Assembly (NCBI GenBank): GCA_027080725.1
Contig: JALWRC010000059.1
Span: forward strand, 1 to 57,804
Reading direction: 5' to 3'
Source: Saprospiraceae bacterium
GTDB taxonomy: Bacteria; Bacteroidota; Bacteroidia; Chitinophagales; Saprospiraceae
DNA length: 57,804 bases
Shown: positions 45,971-53,527 of the stretch, one piece after another
Numbering within the stretch: position 1 is the first letter of the stretch
Layout of the letters: each line of letters begins with the position of its first letter
Notes under the pieces: model-generated
What the model saw: the letters and a program-made list of their open reading frames with translations, nothing else
Told to the model about the DNA's origin: nothing
Databases searched by the model: none
Made by a program: the position numbers and the translations under genes

Positions 45971-47814
45971 TGTGGTAGGTTGTGAATTAAGTCTAAAGAG
46001 GTGATTTTATTCTCTAAGTATTTCCTTTTAATAGCACCGGTGAGGTATTTCTCTATTACCAAACTGGCGATGGGGGTGGCGACAGCACCACCAAATCCGG
46101 CATTCTCTACAATGACAGCAATGGCAATCTCTGGATTTTTTTCCGGAGCAAAAGCAAAGAAAACCGAGTGGTCTTTGCCATGAGGATTTTGAGAAGTTCC
46201 TGTCTTTCCACATACTTCGATACCGGGAATGCGACCTCGCTGCGCGGTACCGGATTGGACAGCCCATTTCATACCTTCTATCACCGGAGTAAAATAGGAG
46301 GTGTCTATCTGAACGAGGTTGTAATTTTTGTATTTCTCAGGAAGCCCTTCATCTTCGTTTCCTATTCTGCGGATAAAATGCGGGGGAATGTACTTACCCC
46401 TGTTAGCAATGATACAAGCAGCGTTGGCCATTTGCAAAGGGGTAAGCAATAGTTCCCCTTGTCCTATGCCTATGGACATGATATAGGTGGACTTCCATTT
46501 GTATTGTGGGTAGAGTTTGTCATAGAATTTGGAAGTAGGAATAAATCCACTCGCCTCTCCTTCCAAATCGATGCCTAAGCGATGGCCAAAACCAAAATCA
46601 TAGAGGTAATCGACAAATACATCCAGCCCCGCATCGTGATGTTCAAATCCAAATTGCTCAATGATATTGCGAAACGCTTGAAAGAAGTACGAGTTGCAAG
46701 AATATTCTATTGCTATTTTGACATTCCAAGGTTTGGGATGATGATGGCATCCATATCTAAACTCCTCATACTTGTAGTATCCCGGACATGAAATGGAAGT
46801 ATTGGGTCGGATGGCTCCTTCTTGCAGAGCGATGAGGGCAACAGCCGGCTTGAATATCGAAGCAGGAGGATAGGACGCCATAATCGGGCGATTGTAAAAT
46901 GGCTTCAGTGAATCCGTTTGAAGTTGTTGTAGGACATTTTTATCTCTTCGATTTATGGCGAGAATATTGGGGTCATATCCCGGAGCGGAAACCATAGCCA
47001 ATATTTCTCCTGTCTTGGGCTCTATGGCGACCAATGCGCCGGTTTTGTTTTGGAAAAGATGCTCTGCATACTCCTGAAGCTTGAGGTCAATACTCAAGGT
47101 GAGGTCTTTTCCGGAGATGGGAGGCCGGTTAATGCCCTGACTCAATGTCTTTATTTTATTGCCTTTATTGTCCCGCAAAGTAATGCTAATCCCTTTGGTT
47201 CCCCTAAGGATTTTTTCATACGATTTCTCGATTCCACTCACCCCAATGTAGTCCCCAAGTGCGTAGGTATCACTGGAGTCTTGTAGCACCTTTTCGTCAA
47301 CCTCATTGATATATCCTAAAATATGCGCCGCACTATGGTGGGGATACTCTCTGTAAAATCTAACCTGGGGGGTAAAGCCCGGAAACTCATACAAGTGTTC
47401 TTGAAACCGCTGGAAGACATCTGCAGGAATATTCTTGATAAAATAAAAAGGGACGTGTTTTGAAAAACGCTTATCCTTCCAATCCTTATCCAATCGTTTA
47501 ATAAAATCCTCCTTCGTAATCCCGAGCAACCTACAAAAAGTTGTGGTATCCATATTGGGGTTCAGCAAACGATAAGTGACCAGAAGATCATATTGAGGAG
47601 CATTGTGAACCAGGATCCTGCCTTTTCGATCATAGAGCAGCCCACGAGAAGGGTACTCGACTTCTCTGCTAATTGTGGTGGCTTGTGCCTGACTTTTGTA
47701 GCGATCGTCAATGAGTTGTAATTGTGCCAACTTTGCAATTAATACAAATGCAGCAACAACAATAACCGCTTGTGTGTAATACCATCTATATTTTAGTGTA
47801 GTCGCCGCTTGCAT
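45967..47814 (-). CDS. mrdA: Penicillin-binding protein 2 (cell elongation transpeptidase)
   Basis: PBP2 crosslinks peptidoglycan during rod elongation. The 615-residue protein has one membrane anchor (about 14-32), the dimerisation/pedestal domain (about 50-225) and the transpeptidase domain with all three catalytic motifs: SIFK with S319 and K322, SCN at 372-374, and KTG at 537-539. The HH-rich YGCHHHPKPW segment before SCN is typical of PBP2. It lies one base downstream of mreD and overlaps folA. A TATGAAATGG copy is embedded in the conserved GMKWAV codons. Confidence 0.97.
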   Translation of the reverse strand: MQAATTLKYRWYYTQAVIVVAAFVLIAKLAQLQLIDDRYKSQAQATTISREVEYPSRGLLYDRKGRILVHNAPQYDLLVTYRLLNPNMDTTTFCRLLGITKEDFIKRLDKDWKDKRFSKHVPFYFIKNIPADVFQRFQEHLYEFPGFTPQVRFYREYPHHSAAHILGYINEVDEKVLQDSSDTYALGDYIGVSGIEKSYEKILRGTKGISITLRDNKGNKIKTLSQGINRPPISGKDLTLSIDLKLQEYAEHLFQNKTGALVAIEPKTGEILAMVSAPGYDPNILAINRRDKNVLQQLQTDSLKPFYNRPIMASYPPASIFKPAVALIALQEGAIRPNTSISCPGYYKYEEFRYGCHHHPKPWNVKIAIEYSCNSYFFQAFRNIIEQFGFEHHDAGLDVFVDYLYDFGFGHRLGIDLEGEASGFIPTSKFYDKLYPQYKWKSTYIMSIGIGQGELLLTPLQMANAACIIANRGKYIPPHFIRRIGNEDEGLPEKYKNYNLVQIDTSYFTPVIEGMKWAVQSGTAQRGRIPGIEVCGKTGTSQNPHGKDHSVFFAFAPEKNPEIAIAVIVENAGFGGAVATPIASLVIEKYLTGAIKRKYLENKITSLDLIHNLPQ

Positions 47815-47815
47815 G

Positions 47816-48325
47816 TCAACGCTTGGGATTGAAAATCATTTGATGAATTAAGACCATAATCATAGTCACCACAAAGCTCAAGACCGTATGTGAGAGTATA
47901 TCTGTTAAGTAGGCAAAGGAAAAAGCTTCAAACGAAAAATAAGCCAGTAAAAACACAAAAATCAATACGGAAGTGTACTGCAAATACCAAATCAAACCAA
48001 ATCCGGAAGCCAATGGAGCATCGTCACGATCATATCCCAAATGTGGTTGTAGCATTCGGAGCCATGTAGGACGAAGAAAGGCCATTAACACCATAGCTCC
48101 TGCATGCACCCCTAAAGAGTGGTAAAACAAATCCACGACCAGACCGGTCAAGAAAGCAATAAGCATTAACAACGTGGCATTCATTTCAATGGGAAGTAAC
48201 AGAATGGCCAATGGATAAAATAAGATATGGGCGTAAGGACCTAAAGGTACATGCTTAAACACCAATACCTGAATAGCAACAAAGAGGACTATTCGTATTA
48301 GGTTCTTTTGGATGTATTTATTCAT
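47816..48325 (-). CDS. mreD: Rod shape-determining protein MreD
   Basis: MreD is an inner membrane protein of the elongation complex. The product of about 169 residues is very hydrophobic with five or six predicted membrane segments, the usual size for the family. FLTGLVVDLFYHSLGVHAGA matches the conserved MreD region (G-x-x-x-D-x-x-x-x-x-x-G). I prefer the ATG at 48325 to a TTG at 48337. mrdA follows immediately, an order seen in many bacteria, but mreB and mreC are not upstream: the region before it is intergenic and the next gene is divergent. Confidence 0.9.
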   Translation of the reverse strand: MNKYIQKNLIRIVLFVAIQVLVFKHVPLGPYAHILFYPLAILLLPIEMNATLLMLIAFLTGLVVDLFYHSLGVHAGAMVLMAFLRPTWLRMLQPHLGYDRDDAPLASGFGLIWYLQYTSVLIFVFLLAYFSFEAFSFAYLTDILSHTVLSFVVTMIMVLIHQMIFNPKR

Positions 48326-48337
48326 ATAAGGTAGCAA

Positions 48338-48676
48338 AACAGTTTACAACATAGCAAAACATAACGCTTATGTTCGATCTTGATTGCGTAAAGGTACTGA
48401 AGTTGTATAACATGGTGTAAGCAAAGAATAATCGGGTGTGTATTACAAAATGCACTCCTATCAGTATATTTGAGAAAAGCACATGGGTGATGTGATTTTT
48501 GGTCGCTTCAAACTTTTGCTTTTTCAAAGCACCTTATTTGACTTCTTCAGCTAAAAAGAAACGATTTCTTCGACCGCGTATTTTTTATTTATGTACTTTT
48601 GGGGCAAAGCCGGCATTCAACTCCGATAACAAGTCCCGGATAGCCCGTTTTGCTGATTAGAAAAACATACAAACAT
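48338..48676. other. Divergent intergenic region between mreD and the lipoprotein gene
   Basis: There is no gene. A TACTTTTG box on the plus strand at 48594-48601 fits the lipoprotein gene. On the minus strand TACCTTTA at 48389-48396 is a weaker candidate for mreD. Confidence 0.5.
48594..48601 (+). promoter_or_regulatory. -7 box TACTTTTG upstream of the lipoprotein gene
   Basis: This exact TAnnTTTG match is 76 bases before the ATG at 48677; TTCG at 48569-48572 could be a poor -33 element. Confidence 0.45.
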
Positions 48677-49558
48677 ATGAATATCAAATATATTATTGGC
48701 ATTGCTTTTTTGGCCGCCGGATTGTTGTCCTGCCAATCCAATACGAACAATGAAACCACTTCACACGCCAGGAACATCCCTCCACCCAAAATCCAACCCC
48801 TTCAGGATCCCTCTCTTAAACGCCTGGCCATCGAGAATCCTTCGGATACCACCGATGACCGGTACAATAAGGACAACAAAGTGTACCGGGTAGGACGCAG
48901 CTTTTATTTCAACTTCGAATACAAAAATAAAGCCGGGGAGGCTCTTTGGGCCAAGGTCAAAGATTACACCCATTTTGACCAGTATGAAATCGTAGGCCAA
49001 TCTCCCCCGGCCAACAACTACATCACCGGATTCAGAGCGGTGGTCCAACCCGGCAGAAAACCCTTCTCAGACCTGGATGCCAACTTTAATAAATCCGTGC
49101 TGGCATATGAATATCTGATGCCCAATGGGGTGTTTGACAAAGTGGCATTAACACCACTGGTGGAAAATGGGAAAAATGTCTGGATGGTACCACCGAGAGA
49201 CTTTTTGCTTAAGGTACTCGAATTGAGCCCCTACCCATATATAAAGTTCCCACTGAACACCATCAAGAAATGGTACTACCAAAGGACCGTCTCCGATAAA
49301 TGGGGGGATGACCGGTGGATGCACTGGAAAGGAAGAGCGAATGCGCGCTACACCTACTACAACAAGGGTAGAAGACTCGCCAAACACCCGAAGTTGGGCG
49401 AGATACCGGTGTATTTGATTCACGCAGTCGGGTCGATAAAAGGGAAAACAACAAGCGCGGACTTTTATTTTAGCGAGACCTATGGATTTGTACAGATGGA
49501 CTACCTCAATGTCGATAGCTCCCGTATTTCGATGGTGCTCTTCAAAGCGGAGCAATAG
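48677..49558 (+). CDS. Hypothetical lipoprotein
   Basis: I do not recognise this family. The 293-residue product begins with a lipoprotein signal peptide, MNIKYIIGIAFLAAGLLSC, with LLSC as lipobox. A low-complexity polar linker follows to about residue 60, then a compact domain rich in aromatic residues: GRSFYFNFEYKNKAG, FRAVVQPGRKPFSDLDAN, IKKWYYQRTVSDKWGDDRW and YFSETYGFVQMDYLN. The last pattern suggests a beta-rich fold with a final strand pair. I chose the ATG at 48677 because a TTG at 48650 would place nine residues before the signal peptide. It is isolated, divergent from mreD and convergent with the barrel gene. Confidence 0.8.
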   Translation: MNIKYIIGIAFLAAGLLSCQSNTNNETTSHARNIPPPKIQPLQDPSLKRLAIENPSDTTDDRYNKDNKVYRVGRSFYFNFEYKNKAGEALWAKVKDYTHFDQYEIVGQSPPANNYITGFRAVVQPGRKPFSDLDANFNKSVLAYEYLMPNGVFDKVALTPLVENGKNVWMVPPRDFLLKVLELSPYPYIKFPLNTIKKWYYQRTVSDKWGDDRWMHWKGRANARYTYYNKGRRLAKHPKLGEIPVYLIHAVGSIKGKTTSADFYFSETYGFVQMDYLNVDSSRISMVLFKAEQ

Positions 49559-49628
49559 AAGGACTTAACTGATTTGCTTTGAGATAACTACTCCGCCCCT
49601 TTTAAGCCCTACTCCGGATACGGTATTG

Positions 49629-50846
49629 TTAATCGAGTCTCAACCGGCATCCCAGTCCCAATGCCCCAATAAATTTCTTTGAATACACAGGTTTGATGGC
49701 AGGAGCTACCACATCCAAGGATGACACCGAATATTCCAATTGAAGACTCCCCCTGGAACTCCAATGCCACGAGATATTGACTCCGGTGTAATACTCCTGT
49801 CTTGTACCCATGTCATATAGCCCGTATTCATCTAAACTTGGATAAGCGGTTGGATACCCTCTGGTAGATTCCGGTATGTTTCTCAGCCACTCCGTATATT
49901 TTGTCAAAGTCCATCCTGCCTCTATCCCCAAGGACCATCGCCGGGACAAATAGTAATCCCAGCTCATAAATATTCCGGCGCCGGAATATTTATCAAAAGA
50001 GCGATAAGTGTACATCTCATTGCCAGCACCCATCACGGGCGAATAGAGAATGCGATTCAAATCGAATGGGAAGCCCCTCCTCCCAAATTTATACCGCACT
50101 CCGGCAAGCAACACCTGCCGGGACGACCATCGCTTGGTGAGCGCTGCCCCTACGCTGAGTGAATTGTCCATTCGCCGGATACTGGTACGGCCCGATAATG
50201 TCAAGATAAAGCCCAGCGGATATTTCTCATTCGGATTGTCCAATACCCATTGAGCCGGAATCGACAAAGAGGCATTAAGTAGCGGAAGAACAGTTAGATG
50301 GGCCTGTTTGGACGAAATCAGTTCTACAAGCGCTACCCTCCTATCCGGCCCCACTGTGTTTTGTGAGGTCGATGATGTTGGCTCTTCTGTGGCCGGGGCA
50401 GGTGTTGTATCAAAATATGGGACTGTGGTTATATTGTCAACTTCCTCAGCTTTTTCGATATTGCCGGTCTTGATAACCAACTTCTGGGGCTCAACACCGC
50501 GATGGGCAGGATTGGGAGGGGACGAAGCCTCGCGAGAGGAGTGCTGTCCTTTGTCCGATAGAACTTCCGCAGGCAACAGGGAAGTACTTTCTCTCGTGAG
50601 CTGCTCCTCCTCCCGATGGTCTATTTTTTGTGTACCTATATGGGATATAGGGCGGGGAGAAATACGATCGGATGTGGTATGGCAAAAGAAATACCACGCT
50701 CCACCTGCAATGAGCAACAACAATGCAGCAGCCCACCAGAAGAAATACCCCCCTCTTCTGCGTACGGGAAGCTCGTGGTTGAGCCTTTCTTGGACAATGG
50801 TCCACCCGAGGTTTTCTAATTGATCTTCACGAATACTTCTGTTCAT
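49629..50846 (-). CDS. Inner-membrane-anchored protein with C-terminal beta-barrel-like domain, candidate anti-sigma partner
   Basis: The 405-residue protein has an unusual layout: a short cytoplasmic head (about 1-32), a single strong membrane segment (YFFWWAAALLLLIAGGAWYF, about 34-53), a polar linker rich in S, T, E and P (about 55-190), and a C-terminal region of amphipathic strands (about 190-405) ending LGLGCRLRLD. There is no signal peptide cleavage site. Its start overlaps the end of the ECF sigma gene by 20 bases, so the two are cotranscribed and coupled. The cytoplasmic head could bind the sigma factor, while the barrel-like part reaches the outer membrane. That role is inference; I see no known zinc anti-sigma motif. 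Confidence 0.7.
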   Translation of the reverse strand: MNRSIREDQLENLGWTIVQERLNHELPVRRRGGYFFWWAAALLLLIAGGAWYFFCHTTSDRISPRPISHIGTQKIDHREEEQLTRESTSLLPAEVLSDKGQHSSREASSPPNPAHRGVEPQKLVIKTGNIEKAEEVDNITTVPYFDTTPAPATEEPTSSTSQNTVGPDRRVALVELISSKQAHLTVLPLLNASLSIPAQWVLDNPNEKYPLGFILTLSGRTSIRRMDNSLSVGAALTKRWSSRQVLLAGVRYKFGRRGFPFDLNRILYSPVMGAGNEMYTYRSFDKYSGAGIFMSWDYYLSRRWSLGIEAGWTLTKYTEWLRNIPESTRGYPTAYPSLDEYGLYDMGTRQEYYTGVNISWHWSSRGSLQLEYSVSSLDVVAPAIKPVYSKKFIGALGLGCRLRLD

Positions 50847-51390
50847 TGCGCTTTTTGTTTCTCATCAATTTACTCCGGCCAATCAACTTTTTCAGCATTT
50901 GCCTGGCACGGGCCAAATGCCACTTAGATGTGTTTTCTGGTATGTGCAGTATATCTGCGATCTCCCTGTGCTTGTACCCCTCCACCGCATGCAGCAAAAA
51001 AACATCTTTTGTGATGGGTTCCAACTGATCGACCATATCCAAAATCTCTTCATAATACAAGCGTCCGATGATATCGGGGACCTTGCTCTCTTCCTTGACT
51101 GGTAAGGTGAAAAAGTGGTTGCTTTTTTTGCGAAAATGGTCACTCAGACAATTGAATACCACTCTCTTTATCCAACCCTGCAGGGCGCCTTTGTTTTGAA
51201 ATTGATCGATGTTTTTAAAGACCTTCACAAAACCATCATTGACAATACTCAATGCCGTCATCTCATCTTTGGTATGTCGCATACACATGCCTATCATGGC
51301 TTTGAAGTATTTGCGGTACAATTGCTCCTGGTGCTTGCGAGAGTTTCTTTTGCACCCTTCTACCAATGATATGTCATCCGGCCATTTCAA
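50827..51390 (-). CDS. ECF-type RNA polymerase sigma factor
   Basis: The 187-residue protein has the two ECF domains. Region 2 covers about residues 15-90, with YRKYFKAMIGMCMRHT, DEMTALSIVNDGFVKVFKNI and GWIKRVVFNCLSDHFRK. Region 4 covers about 115-175, with LEPITKDVFLLHAVEGYKHREIA (in pieces LEPITKDVFLLHAVEG and YKHREIADIL) and the recognition helix NTSKWHLARARQMLKKL. The basic tail is typical. It is the first gene of a two-gene operon with a membrane-anchored barrel protein whose head may regulate it. A bidirectional-looking terminator lies upstream at 51581-51610. Target promoters are unknown. Confidence 0.94.
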   Translation of the reverse strand: MKWPDDISLVEGCKRNSRKHQEQLYRKYFKAMIGMCMRHTKDEMTALSIVNDGFVKVFKNIDQFQNKGALQGWIKRVVFNCLSDHFRKKSNHFFTLPVKEESKVPDIIGRLYYEEILDMVDQLEPITKDVFLLHAVEGYKHREIADILHIPENTSKWHLARARQMLKKLIGRSKLMRNKKRNEQKYS

Positions 51391-51580
51391 AGTAATATAC
51401 CCATTTGTAACATAATTCTATGACGTTAAGCAACAACTTCCCCTTTGTTCAGTCTATCCGGCTTCCCCAAATAAAGAGTGTCTACCAATAGCCCGACTGG
51501 CTTTGAGATAGAGATACTTTCAGTCGGATATTAATTAGGACGTTGATATGGCTTGAAATCGTTGGAGAAGTGGACAAAAA

Positions 51581-51610
51581 AAGACCTGTTTGTTGGGACA
51601 AACAGGTCTT
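51581..51610. terminator. Strong hairpin terminator downstream of the DUF3078 gene
   Basis: A perfect 13-bp stem, AAGACCTGTTTGT and its complement, with the 4-base loop TGGG, is flanked by A-run on the left and T-run on the right. On the minus strand it ends the transcript of the gene at 51658-52683. It also separates that gene from the ECF operon. Confidence 0.9.
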
Positions 51611-51657
51611 TTATTTTGCCTAATAATGGCGTCACGAAACTGTGAAGCTTTTTACAA

Positions 51658-52683
51658 TTAAAATGTGAGGCTATACGTTAACAGTGCTTGCTCAATGAAG
51701 TTGACCGTACGGCCAAAACCACTGACACCACCGACGGCGGTATTATCCGTCAATTGATTGATCTTGTCATAATCGTAGTAGAGATCGCCCTTTACCTGCA
51801 AATTGAGGTTTTTGATGATCTCGAGGCCCAAAGTGTTGAGCCAGATGACATCTACTCTTTGGGGATCTTTCAGGTAGTTGGAAAACAGAGAAAGACCGCT
51901 TGTCCAAGCTATTCTATCCATTAGTTTGGTAGTATAGGTGGCCTTAAGGTTGGCTCCCAGATCAAACCGGGTATTTTTGCCATCCGTAAATCCCCATATG
52001 TTTACTCCGTCTGTTGTCGTTAGTTTGGCGATATTATCATCCGCTACGTAAAAGATTTTGGCGGTCAAAGGAGACAGATAAATCTTAAGTGCATCGGAAT
52101 AGTCGTAGTTCATCCCCACACCACCCGTAATCTCTGCAGGGGAGAGAAATTTGGACTTCAATATGGTTGAGAAAGCGGGAATATCACTTAAATAGTACTT
52201 GCCATTGCTTCCCTGATAAGAGCTAGTGAGCTGCGACAAGAAGGTCATGTCTGCACTGTACGACCATTTGGATGCCTCATTAACCTTGTATCCCAGGTTA
52301 CTGGTAAATGACAAAATATCGATACTTTTTTCAAAAGGTTGCTTTTGTGTAGAACCCGCACTGATTACTCCCGAACCAAACCGCTGTACCCCGAGGTTGA
52401 TGTTAAATTGGTTGGCCCAAGTCATTAATCCTTTTTTGTAATTGGCAGCATACCCGATGGCTCCACCCACACCCAATCGATCCTGACCTTGTCCCACGTA
52501 AGGGTTGATAATCATCAATTGACCCAAATCAAATCCAAGTGCCCCTAACTGCTGCCAACCTTCTTTGGCCTCCATTTTCATTTTTTCCTGGAGCGCTTTC
52601 GCTCTTGCTGCATCGTCATTCTGAGCGTTGATCCATGTCCCGGCACTCATGACGACCAATAACAATAAAATAATTTTTCTCAT
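51658..52683 (-). CDS. DUF3078 family outer membrane protein
   Basis: The 341-residue product has a signal peptide (about 1-20), a short charged helix (DDAARAKALQEKMKMEAKEGW), and then repeated amphipathic strands. The core resembles DUF3078: MTWANQFNINLGVQRFGSG, then ILSFTSNLGYKVNEASKW, YSADMTFLSQLTSSY, KFLSPAEITGGVGMNY and LKIYLSPLTAKIFYV, ending in ALLTYSLTF. Such proteins are common in Bacteroidota and probably form outer membrane barrels. Function is unknown. It is a single gene with a promoter candidate at 52770-52803 and a strong terminator at 51581-51610. Confidence 0.88.
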   Translation of the reverse strand: MRKIILLLLVVMSAGTWINAQNDDAARAKALQEKMKMEAKEGWQQLGALGFDLGQLMIINPYVGQGQDRLGVGGAIGYAANYKKGLMTWANQFNINLGVQRFGSGVISAGSTQKQPFEKSIDILSFTSNLGYKVNEASKWSYSADMTFLSQLTSSYQGSNGKYYLSDIPAFSTILKSKFLSPAEITGGVGMNYDYSDALKIYLSPLTAKIFYVADDNIAKLTTTDGVNIWGFTDGKNTRFDLGANLKATYTTKLMDRIAWTSGLSLFSNYLKDPQRVDVIWLNTLGLEIIKNLNLQVKGDLYYDYDKINQLTDNTAVGGVSGFGRTVNFIEQALLTYSLTF

Positions 52684-53193
52684 AACTGAATATTATTTAA
52701 GTGAATGAATTTCAAAATGTTAATAAATAATACTGGGGAACTGACAGCCATATACAAATTAACAGAACGCAAATATATTATATATTTATCAATGCCATCC
52801 AAAGTTTTAATGCTAAGTTGTTTTTTCTTTCATTATTCCATTTATGAAAGGGAATACAATTTTCTGTGTAAGAAAAGTCAGCAATAGGCGACCGGATTCC
52901 TGTGTAATACAAAGTGCTCTCATCTAAGACTAACAATCCACCCCCAAAGCTGACGCAGGAAGACTTGGATGCGGAGATTTACAAGCAGATTTATCACCTA
53001 GGAACGATTGGAGCAAATTGTGTAAACTGTGCGGTTTTTAATACACACATAGGATTCTTCCCGACGCTATTCATCAAAGGATTATTTTTGAAGGAGTGAC
53101 AGGAGTGATGCCAATTACAGAGGAACCGTGAACTAAATGAGAATTGATACGTCTAAAGAATAGTTTACCATTTCATACCAAACAAAGAAAAAC
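52684..53193. other. Divergent intergenic region between DUF3078 and DUF3467 genes
   Basis: AT-rich, with the DUF3078 promoter on the left and an exact GGTATGAAATGGT copy on the minus strand at 53167-53179, 14 bases before the DUF3467 start. A short open frame at 52914-53099 is not convincing as a gene. Confidence 0.5.
52770..52803 (-). promoter_or_regulatory. Promoter candidate for the DUF3078 gene
   Basis: On the minus strand TTTG (52803-52800) is followed after 22 bases by TATATTTG (52777-52770), which fits the Bacteroidota -33/-7 pattern, 87 bases before the start codon. Confidence 0.5.
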
Positions 53194-53511
53194 ATGGAAA
53201 AGAATAAACAAAATAGCTCGACCATTAATATCGAACTCACAGAGGATGTCGCTGAGGGTATCTACTCCAATCTCGCCATTATCTCGCATTCGAATGCCGA
53301 ATTTGTAATCGATTTTGTCCGCCTTTTGCCCAATATTCCCAAGGCAAAGGTCAAGTCCAGAATCATCCTTCCTCCGCAACATGCCAAGCGGTTTATGATG
53401 GCGTTGATCGACAATGTCAAAAAGTTTGAGGCCCAACACGGCGTGATAAAAGCGTCCGATCATGGCCCTATCCCACCCATGCATTTTAATCCTCCCAAGG
53501 GGGAAGCATAG
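53194..53511 (+). CDS. DUF3467 family protein
   Basis: The 105-residue product is a small cytoplasmic protein. Its core, IELTEDVAEGIYSNLAIISHSNAEFVIDF (in pieces IELTEDVAEGIYSNLAII and SHSNAEFVIDF), then PNIPKAKVKSRIILPPQHAKR, matches DUF3467, found widely in Bacteroidota and other phyla. Its biochemical role is not known to me. It has no signal peptide or membrane segment. The gene is divergent from the DUF3078 gene and its end faces the hexosaminidase gene. A full GGTATGAAATGGT copy overlaps its probable promoter area, and no clear TAnnTTTG box is visible. Confidence 0.9.
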   Translation: MEKNKQNSSTINIELTEDVAEGIYSNLAIISHSNAEFVIDFVRLLPNIPKAKVKSRIILPPQHAKRFMMALIDNVKKFEAQHGVIKASDHGPIPPMHFNPPKGEA

Positions 53512-53527
53512 GTGGATAATTAAAATG

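Noticed and set aside
52914-53099. Short open frame with LTQEDLDAEIYKQIYHLG
   Set aside because: It slightly resembles the start of small Bacteroidota proteins but loses any pattern after 25 residues, has no promoter, and may be a remnant or chance frame.
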